Below are positions 6,299 to 11,412 of a stretch of 11,412 nucleotides of DNA, piece after piece; within the stretch, counting starts at the first letter, position 1; every line of letters begins with the position of its first letter. Both the position numbers and the translations under genes were made by a program. This DNA comes from Dehalococcoidia bacterium. GTDB lineage: Bacteria > Chloroflexota > Dehalococcoidia > GIF9 > AB-539-J10. The notes beneath the pieces were generated by a model. The model ran no database searches. It saw only the letters and a program-made list of their open reading frames with translations, and was not told the DNA's origin. The stretch is from contig SOJG01000113.1 in NCBI GenBank assembly GCA_004375885.1, positions 1-11,412 of the forward strand, written 5' to 3'.

Positions 6299-9200
6299 AT
6301 GGAGAAGCAAAACGGAAATGGCACAATAGGAGCAGTGCTTGTCGTAGGCGGGGGTATAGGAGGGATTCAGGCATCTTTGGACCTTGCTGAGTCAGGGTAT
6401 TACGTATACCTTGTGGAAAAGACCCCCTCCATCGGCGGGGTGATGGCTCAACTGGACAAGACCTTCCCCACCAATGATTGCTCTATGTGTGTTTTGTCAC
6501 CTAAACTGGTTGAATGTGGCAGACATCTTAATATCGAACTTCTGACCTATTCCGAAGTCTTAGATATTAAGGGGGGACCAGGCAACTTTACCGTTTCCGT
6601 AAAGAAGAAGGCAAAGTTCGTAGATGGGACAAAATGCACCGGTTGTGGCCTGTGTGCTGAGGGATGTCCCATTACCATGAAGAACGAGTACGACCAGGGT
6701 TTGGTCGAGCGAAAGGCAATTTACACCCCCTTTCTGCAATCAGTGCCTAACACTTACGTTATTGATAGAAGAGAAGAAAGACCCTGCAAGGCAGCTTGCA
6801 AGGATGCCTGCCCCATTCACATGAACATCCAGGGCTATGCTGCCCTGATTGCTAATGGAAGGTTCAAGGAAGCATACGACCTCATAAGAAAGACAAACCC
6901 TCTCCCCATAGTTTGCGGTCGGGTATGTTACGCCCCCTGTGAAGAAGCATGTAATCGGGGCCAGCTGGATGAATCTATAGCAATCCGGGAGTTGAAGAGA
7001 TTTGTTACCGACCAAATTGATATCAACGCTATCGACGTGCCTGAAATTATCAGAAACGGGAAGAAGGTTGCTATTGTCGGGAGTGGTCCCGCAGGTCTTG
7101 CCGCAGCCCACGATCTTGCCCTGGAAGGGTATGAGCCAACCATATTCGAGGCGTTGCCAGAACCCGGAGGAATGCTCCGAGTTGGAATTCCCGAGTATCG
7201 TCTGCCAAAGGATGTTCTTAAGAAAGAGATAGAGTACATCAAGAGATTAGGAGTGGAGATAAGGACAAGGGCCAGGATAGGAGAGGGAATCCAGCTTGAA
7301 GAGCTTAGAAAATCCTATGAAGCTATCTTCATTGCCGCAGGCGCTCACGCAAGCACAAGTCTTAATATTCCGGGAGAAGATTCTCCTGGAGTAATCAACG
7401 CTATTGACTTCCTGCGGGACGTGAATATGGGTGGGGAGGCTAAAATAGGACAGAAGGTGGCAGTAGTAGGCGGAGGGAATACTGCCATTGATGCTGCTCG
7501 GGTGGCGAGGCGTTTGGGATCTGACGTAAAGGTCATTTATCGGCGGTCCCGGGCTGAAATGCCAGCCACCGCTGCTGAAGTCAAGGGGGCAGAAGAAGAG
7601 GGCGTCGAGATCGTATTCTTGACCAACCCGACAAGAATGATAACTGAAGATGGCGAAATCTCAAAGATGGAATGCACCAGGATGGAGCTTGGCGAACCTG
7701 ATGCGAGTGGCCGTCGCCGTCCTGTCCCCATTGCAGGTTCGGAGTTTACGATCGATGTTGATAGTGTTATTACTGCCTTAGGCCAGGCGTCAATTCTTGA
7801 TTTCGCTAAGAAGCTGGGCGTGGTAATTTCTGGCAGAGGAACAATTTCAACCGATGAAGCTTCAACGACCAGTGTGGAAGGGATTTTCGCGGGTGGCGAT
7901 GCAGTTACCGGACCTTCCACCGTTATCGAGGCTATAGCGGCAGGGAAGAAAGCAGCTCGTTCTATAGACGAATATCTCAGGGGAGAGCCGTTGTCTTCTA
8001 GAGAAGATAGGAGGCGACCCGAAGAGCTTAGCGCAGAAGAAGTTGCCGCACTTAAACAGCGTTTCCCTTTGAAAGACAGAGTACTCATGAAGGAATCGGA
8101 TCCAGGGGAACGAATCACGAATTTTGCGGAAGTTGAGCAAGGTTATTCTATTTCTGAAGCCAAAGAAGAGGCTGAGAGATGCTTGGCCCCGCAGATAGAG
8201 GGTTGCTTCCAATGTCATGAGTGTGAAGAGCGCTGTACTGCTAAAGCTATTGATTATGAAATGCAGGATGCATACGTCGACTTGAATGTCGGCGCTGTTG
8301 TTTTCGCCGCGGGGTATGACCTCTTTGACCCCTCTGTGCAATATGAGCTTGGATATCGAAAATATCCCAATGTAGTGGACAGCATCGAGTTTGAGCGTAT
8401 CTTGAGCGCGACCGGTCCTTACCAGGGAACCTTGCTTAGACCCTCAGATTTGACACCGCCGCAGAAGATAGCCTTTATTCAGTGTGTTGGGTCCAGGGAT
8501 CCAAAGCACGATAGACCTTACTGTTCCTCCGTCTGCTGTACCTCTGCCATCAAGGAAGCTATGATTGCCAAGGAGCATAGCACGATTCCCCTGGATATCA
8601 CCGTTTTCTTCATGGATATCAGGACTCACGGTAAGGATTTCGATAAATACTATGAGCGTGCCAAAGAAGAAAGCGGCATAGACTTCGTCAGGTCGAAGGT
8701 TTACAGCATTGAAGCGGCCGATAGCACCGGGGACCTGGTGGTCAGATTTGCCGCCGAGAACGGCGTAGTAAAGACTGCGCAGTTCAGCATGGTGGTTCTT
8801 TCTGTTGGGTTCCAGTCTTCCCCAGAACTGGTTGAACTCGCTAGGAAGGTCGGGATCCAGCTCAATCCTTACGGATTTTGCCAGACCAAACCATTTTTGC
8901 CAATGCATACTTCGAAGCCCGGAATATTCGTCTGCGGGGCCTTCTCGGCTCCGAAAGATATTCCCGAGACGGTGATGCAATCCAGCGGAGCTGCCGGCGA
9001 GATTTCTACCTTGCTTGCTCCGGCAAGAAAAACTTTGACTAAGGTAAAGGAATATCCGCCAGAAAGAGATGTGACTGGACAGGAACCAAGAATTGGGGTG
9101 TTTATTTGTCACTGTGGAATTAATATCGGCGGGTATGTAAATGTCCCTGAAGTCACCGAATTTGCTGAGACCTTGCCCAATGTGGCCTATGCTGAAAGCA

Positions 9201-10774
9201 ACCTTTTTACTTGTTCCCAAGATACTCAAGAGAAAATAAAGAAGGCGATTGAAGAATACAAGCTGAATCGGGTTATTGTGGCTTCTTGTACCCCGAGGAC
9301 TCACGAGCCTCTGTTCCGAGAAACGATCAGAGAGGCTGGACTCAATCCGTATCTCTTTGAGATGGCGAATATTCGAGATCAGTGTTCTTGGGTACATATG
9401 CGTGAGCCAGACAAGGCAACGGAAAAGGCAAAAGACTTAGTGAGGATGGCAGTAGCCAAGGCGAGGCTGCTCGAGCCTTTGCAGTCTTTGTCTCTTCCGG
9501 TTAACCATCGTGCATTAGTTATTGGGGGAGGGGTAGCAGGAATGACCAATGCCTTAACCTTGGCGGAACAGGGATTCGAGGTTTGTCTTATCGAGAGAAG
9601 CAACGTGCTTGGGGGAGTAGCAAGAAGGATATACTACAACCTTGACGGTGACGACATCCAGCAATTTCTTGGTGAGCTTATCAATAGAGTCCAGGAACAT
9701 CCCAAGATCAGGGTATATACCGATAGTTGGATTGTGGATGTGCATGGCTATGTGGGAAACTTCACCACAGAAATCATGAGATACCGTGGCAGGGTCGTAG
9801 AAAAGATAGACCATGGTGTCGCCATAATTGCAACCGGAGCTGAAGAATATAAGACTGACGAGTATCTCTACGGAAGAGACCCAAGGGTGCTCAGTCAATC
9901 GGAACTTGAAGAAGAAATCGTGAAGGAAAACTCAGATATCATTGGTTGCGACAACTTGGTAATGATTCAATGCGTAGATTCTCGAAACGACGAACGACCT
10001 TATTGCTCAAGGGTGTGCTGCAACAGGGCAATCAACAATGCCTTGAAACTTAAAGAGATAAAACCTGAGATGGATATCTATATCCTTTATCGAGATGTAA
10101 GGACATACGGATTTAATGAGAAGTACTATGAAGAAGCAAGGCAGAAGGGAGTTATCTTCATACGTTATGACTTGGACAGCAAACCTCGAGTGAGTCAGAA
10201 GAGAAAGGACAGTCGGTTCTTGCTCAGTGTTGAGATCAACGACCCTGTGCTCGGCGAGGATGTGGTCATTGACGCTGACATTCTGGCTCTAAGTGTAGCC
10301 ATGGTTCCTTCACCGGAAGCCAGTGAGCTTGCCATGCTCTACAAAGTCCCTTTGAACGATGACGGCTTCTTCTTGGAAGCGCATGTAAAACTTCGCCCCG
10401 TTGATTTTGCCACTGACGGGGTCTTTGTCTGCGGTCTGGCGCACGCACCGAAATCCATTGAGGAAAGTATTGCCCAGGCGAAAGCTGCTGCATCGCGTGC
10501 CACTATTGTGTTGGTCAAAGATGCCATAGTCGGAGAAGGAATTGTCGCTTCAGTGAACGAAGACATATGCAGTGGTTGTGGTGTATGCGAGGTCCTCTGT
10601 CCGTATGTGGCGATAGCTGTAGATCGGGAAAGAAGAGTTTCTGTGGTAAACGAAGCCCTTTGCAAGGGTTGTGGCACTTGTTGCGCCGCCTGTCCGTCCG
10701 GCGCTGTTCAGCAGCGAGGATTCACAAGAGAGGAAATCTCAGCAATGCTTAGCGCTGCTTTGGCAAGAGAATAG
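6299..10774 (+). CDS. hdrA: Giant fused HdrA with inserted GltD/NfnB NAD(P)H domain and second HdrA half
   Basis: This 1491-residue protein contains three FAD/Rossmann units. Residues 12-160 start an HdrA FAD domain (G17-G-G-I-G-G22, D60-C61-S-M-C64) and a ferredoxin motif (C113, C116, C119, C123). A complete GltD/NfnB-like unit then intervenes at about 157-630: Cys C163, C167, C171, C206, C210, C214, C218; FAD motif G261-S-G-P-A-G; NAD(P) motif G391-G-G-N-T-A with Y414-R-R-S-R, typical of NADPH binding; G-G-D near 532. HdrA resumes with C636, C639, C642, C646, I-Q-C729-V-G-S-R and C742, C746-C747. Residues 930-1060 are the HdrA N-terminal domain (C937, C939, C972, C997, C1029). Residues 1070-1405 are a second HdrA FAD domain (G1076-G-G-V-A-G; C1225, C1236, C1240-C1241). 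Residues 1420-1470 form a 2x[4Fe-4S] end (C1424, C1427, C1430, C1434; C1455, C1458, C1461, C1465). It likely links NAD(P)H to the Hdr/MetVF chain. An AAAGGTG lies five bases before the ATG. Confidence 0.93.
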   Translation: MEKQNGNGTIGAVLVVGGGIGGIQASLDLAESGYYVYLVEKTPSIGGVMAQLDKTFPTNDCSMCVLSPKLVECGRHLNIELLTYSEVLDIKGGPGNFTVSVKKKAKFVDGTKCTGCGLCAEGCPITMKNEYDQGLVERKAIYTPFLQSVPNTYVIDRREERPCKAACKDACPIHMNIQGYAALIANGRFKEAYDLIRKTNPLPIVCGRVCYAPCEEACNRGQLDESIAIRELKRFVTDQIDINAIDVPEIIRNGKKVAIVGSGPAGLAAAHDLALEGYEPTIFEALPEPGGMLRVGIPEYRLPKDVLKKEIEYIKRLGVEIRTRARIGEGIQLEELRKSYEAIFIAAGAHASTSLNIPGEDSPGVINAIDFLRDVNMGGEAKIGQKVAVVGGGNTAIDAARVARRLGSDVKVIYRRSRAEMPATAAEVKGAEEEGVEIVFLTNPTRMITEDGEISKMECTRMELGEPDASGRRRPVPIAGSEFTIDVDSVITALGQASILDFAKKLGVVISGRGTISTDEASTTSVEGIFAGGDAVTGPSTVIEAIAAGKKAARSIDEYLRGEPLSSREDRRRPEELSAEEVAALKQRFPLKDRVLMKESDPGERITNFAEVEQGYSISEAKEEAERCLAPQIEGCFQCHECEERCTAKAIDYEMQDAYVDLNVGAVVFAAGYDLFDPSVQYELGYRKYPNVVDSIEFERILSATGPYQGTLLRPSDLTPPQKIAFIQCVGSRDPKHDRPYCSSVCCTSAIKEAMIAKEHSTIPLDITVFFMDIRTHGKDFDKYYERAKEESGIDFVRSKVYSIEAADSTGDLVVRFAAENGVVKTAQFSMVVLSVGFQSSPELVELARKVGIQLNPYGFCQTKPFLPMHTSKPGIFVCGAFSAPKDIPETVMQSSGAAGEISTLLAPARKTLTKVKEYPPERDVTGQEPRIGVFICHCGINIGGYVNVPEVTEFAETLPNVAYAESNLFTCSQDTQEKIKKAIEEYKLNRVIVASCTPRTHEPLFRETIREAGLNPYLFEMANIRDQCSWVHMREPDKATEKAKDLVRMAVAKARLLEPLQSLSLPVNHRALVIGGGVAGMTNALTLAEQGFEVCLIERSNVLGGVARRIYYNLDGDDIQQFLGELINRVQEHPKIRVYTDSWIVDVHGYVGNFTTEIMRYRGRVVEKIDHGVAIIATGAEEYKTDEYLYGRDPRVLSQSELEEEIVKENSDIIGCDNLVMIQCVDSRNDERPYCSRVCCNRAINNALKLKEIKPEMDIYILYRDVRTYGFNEKYYEEARQKGVIFIRYDLDSKPRVSQKRKDSRFLLSVEINDPVLGEDVVIDADILALSVAMVPSPEASELAMLYKVPLNDDGFFLEAHVKLRPVDFATDGVFVCGLAHAPKSIEESIAQAKAAASRATIVLVKDAIVGEGIVASVNEDICSGCGVCEVLCPYVAIAVDRERRVSVVNEALCKGCGTCCAACPSGAVQQRGFTREEISAMLSAALARE

Positions 10775-10776
10775 AC

Positions 10777-11202
10777 ATGGAGAACTTTGACCCCAGGATT
10801 ATTGGCTTCTGTTGCAATTGGTGTGCCTATGCCGGCGCTGACCTTGCCGGGATAAGCCGAATTCAGTACCCACCGAATTTGAGAATGATAAGGCTGATGT
10901 GTTCCGGAGCGGTAGCTCCTTTGCATATATTGGAAGCCTTTCAACGAGGCGCTGATGGGGTTTTCATAGGGGGATGCCACCCTCGAGATTGTCACTACCT
11001 GGAGGGAAACTATAAGACATTGAGGAGGGTTTTGCTTCTAAAAAAGCTCTTACCGCAGTTAGGGATCGAGCCGGAGCGGCTAAGGTTGGAATGGGTTTCC
11101 GCTGCCGAGGGGCAGAGATTTGCTCAGGTAGTCACTGATTTCGTCGAGGAAATCAAAAAGCTAGGCCCCAGTCCTTTGGGGGAGGACTTGGGAGCTAGCT
11201 GA
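10777..11202 (+). CDS. mvhD: MvhD-like [2Fe-2S] subunit (second copy)
   Basis: This 141-residue MvhD-family protein keeps the full Cys set: F-C12-C13-N-W-C16, A-D-L-A-G, M-C42-S-G, G-G-C67-H-P-R-D-C72-H-Y and a following G-N. It starts two bases after the giant HdrA stop, so it is translationally coupled and probably binds the C-terminal part of that protein. The pairing repeats the HdrA'-MvhD order found earlier in the operon. It is closer to canonical MvhD than the first copy, which lacks one Cys. The expected role is electron transfer between an outside donor or acceptor and HdrA. The last 12 or so codons lie in an inverted repeat. It is the last gene of the plus-strand operon. Confidence 0.94.
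   Translation: MENFDPRIIGFCCNWCAYAGADLAGISRIQYPPNLRMIRLMCSGAVAPLHILEAFQRGADGVFIGGCHPRDCHYLEGNYKTLRRVLLLKKLLPQLGIEPERLRLEWVSAAEGQRFAQVVTDFVEEIKKLGPSPLGEDLGAS
11160..11199 (+). terminator. Imperfect inverted repeat over the 3' end of the last gene
   Basis: Arms 11160-11175 and 11183-11199 pair as 5 + 3 + 6 base pairs broken by small mismatches, around a seven-base loop. The repeat ends just before the TGA stop at 11200-11202. No run of T follows, so it is not a classical intrinsic terminator. It may act as a 3' stabilising or Rho-assisted structure, or merely be coding sequence that happens to fold. Confidence 0.3.
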
Positions 11203-11225
11203 AAGCGGTTCGAGAGACTGAGCCA

Positions 11226-11257
11226 ACCGGCATCTCGGGTCATAAGTAGATGCTGGT
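11226..11257. terminator. Hairpin between convergent genes, possible bidirectional terminator
   Basis: Arms 11226-11235 and 11248-11257 form a ten-pair stem with one G-T wobble, around a 12-base loop. It lies in the 72-base gap between the end of the mvhD operon and the end of the minus-strand mobA-like gene, where a two-way terminator would be expected. There is no T-tract on either side, so termination is a guess from position and symmetry. Confidence 0.4.
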
Positions 11258-11274
11258 GGTGGAGAGTCGGGATT

Positions 11275-11412
11275 TCACTCACAATCACGAGTTGACCATC
11301 TCTCTCTGGCTGTCAGTCTTCTTGCCCTGTCCAGATCAGCCTCGCTATTTATGTTCCAAAAGCTTAGGTGCTGCGGGTCAAATCTGTTTATCTCGTCCTC
11401 TTCGATATATCT
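11275..11412 (-). CDS. mobA: MobA-like molybdenum cofactor guanylyltransferase, C-terminal end (partial)
   Basis: Reading leftward from 11412 there are 45 codons and a TGA at 11275-11277. The end contains R-F-D-P-Q-H-L-S-F-W-N-I-N-S-E-A-D-L followed by D-R-A-R-R-L. This matches the C-terminal signature of MobA-type nucleotidyltransferases (F-x-N-I-N-T-P-x-D-L-x-x-A). MobA attaches GMP to molybdopterin to make the bis-MGD cofactor of formate dehydrogenases and related Mo/W enzymes, which would fit an organism with a folate C1 pathway. The N-terminal half with the GTP-binding motif is outside the window. Another MobA-like NTP transferase is possible. The gene is convergent with the Hdr operon and not part of it. 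Confidence 0.65.
   Translation of the reverse strand, partial: RYIEEDEINRFDPQHLSFWNINSEADLDRARRLTARERWSTRDCE

Noticed and set aside
8444..9397. Long minus-strand open frame of 317 codons (and others at 382-1047, 7537-8118, 1128-1637)
   Set aside because: They lie antisense to strongly supported HdrA-family and receiver genes, have no recognisable motif and low-complexity, Ser- or Arg-rich translations; they are shadows of coding sequence.
6299..10774. Assembly artefact joining an HdrA, a gltD and another HdrA gene
   Set aside because: The 1491-codon frame is unbroken, and the GltD unit lies inside the HdrA ferredoxin segment with both flanks intact, which an accidental join would not produce.

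Overview
The window holds a tightly packed, almost entirely plus-strand block of anaerobic redox genes. It most likely comes from a strict anaerobe that uses the Wood-Ljungdahl (reductive acetyl-CoA) pathway or a related folate C1 pathway. The basis is a metV-metF pair embedded in heterodisulfide-reductase-like (Hdr) genes with many iron-sulfur motifs. Known precedent is the MetVF-HdrABC-MvhD methylenetetrahydrofolate reductase of acetogens such as Moorella. I cannot fix the taxon. Moderate GC and the Hdr-rich C1 locus would suit an anaerobic Chloroflexota (Dehalococcoidia-like), a clostridial acetogen or a related sediment lineage; this is inference only.

Layout. Positions 1-56 are the last codons of a histidine kinase. 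Two stand-alone CheY-like receivers follow (62-454, 457-855). From 894 to 11202 runs a probable eight-gene operon: a short QmoA-like HdrA (894-2165), a second HdrA-family protein (2178-3830), an MvhD-like protein (3827-4219), MetV (4216-4875), MetF (4887-5780), an HdrC-like protein (best start 5816, to 6283), a giant 1491-residue fused HdrA (6299-10774) and a second MvhD (10777-11202). Gaps are a few bases or ATGA overlaps. At the right edge, on the minus strand, is the C-terminal end of a MobA-like molybdenum cofactor guanylyltransferase (11275-11412), convergent with the operon. No intergenic stretch exceeds 100 bases.

How the genes may work together. MetF reduces methylene-THF to methyl-THF and MetV is its Fe-S/Zn partner. 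The HdrA, HdrC and MvhD proteins provide FAD and Fe-S wiring. The giant HdrA carries a complete GltD/NfnB-type FAD-NAD(P)H domain inserted inside its own ferredoxin segment, so pyridine nucleotide could feed the complex directly. No HdrB (CCG-domain heterodisulfide subunit), hydrogenase or formate dehydrogenase is encoded in the window, so methylene-THF may replace the heterodisulfide as acceptor. The same architecture occurs twice: as split genes (HdrA + HdrA' + MvhD) and as a fusion (HdrA[GltD]-HdrA' + MvhD). The split pair lies in one reading frame, separated only by one TGA and a four-codon linker. My main candidate for an unusual system is this NAD(P)H-linked, possibly electron-bifurcating, HdrB-less methylene-THF reductase assembly.
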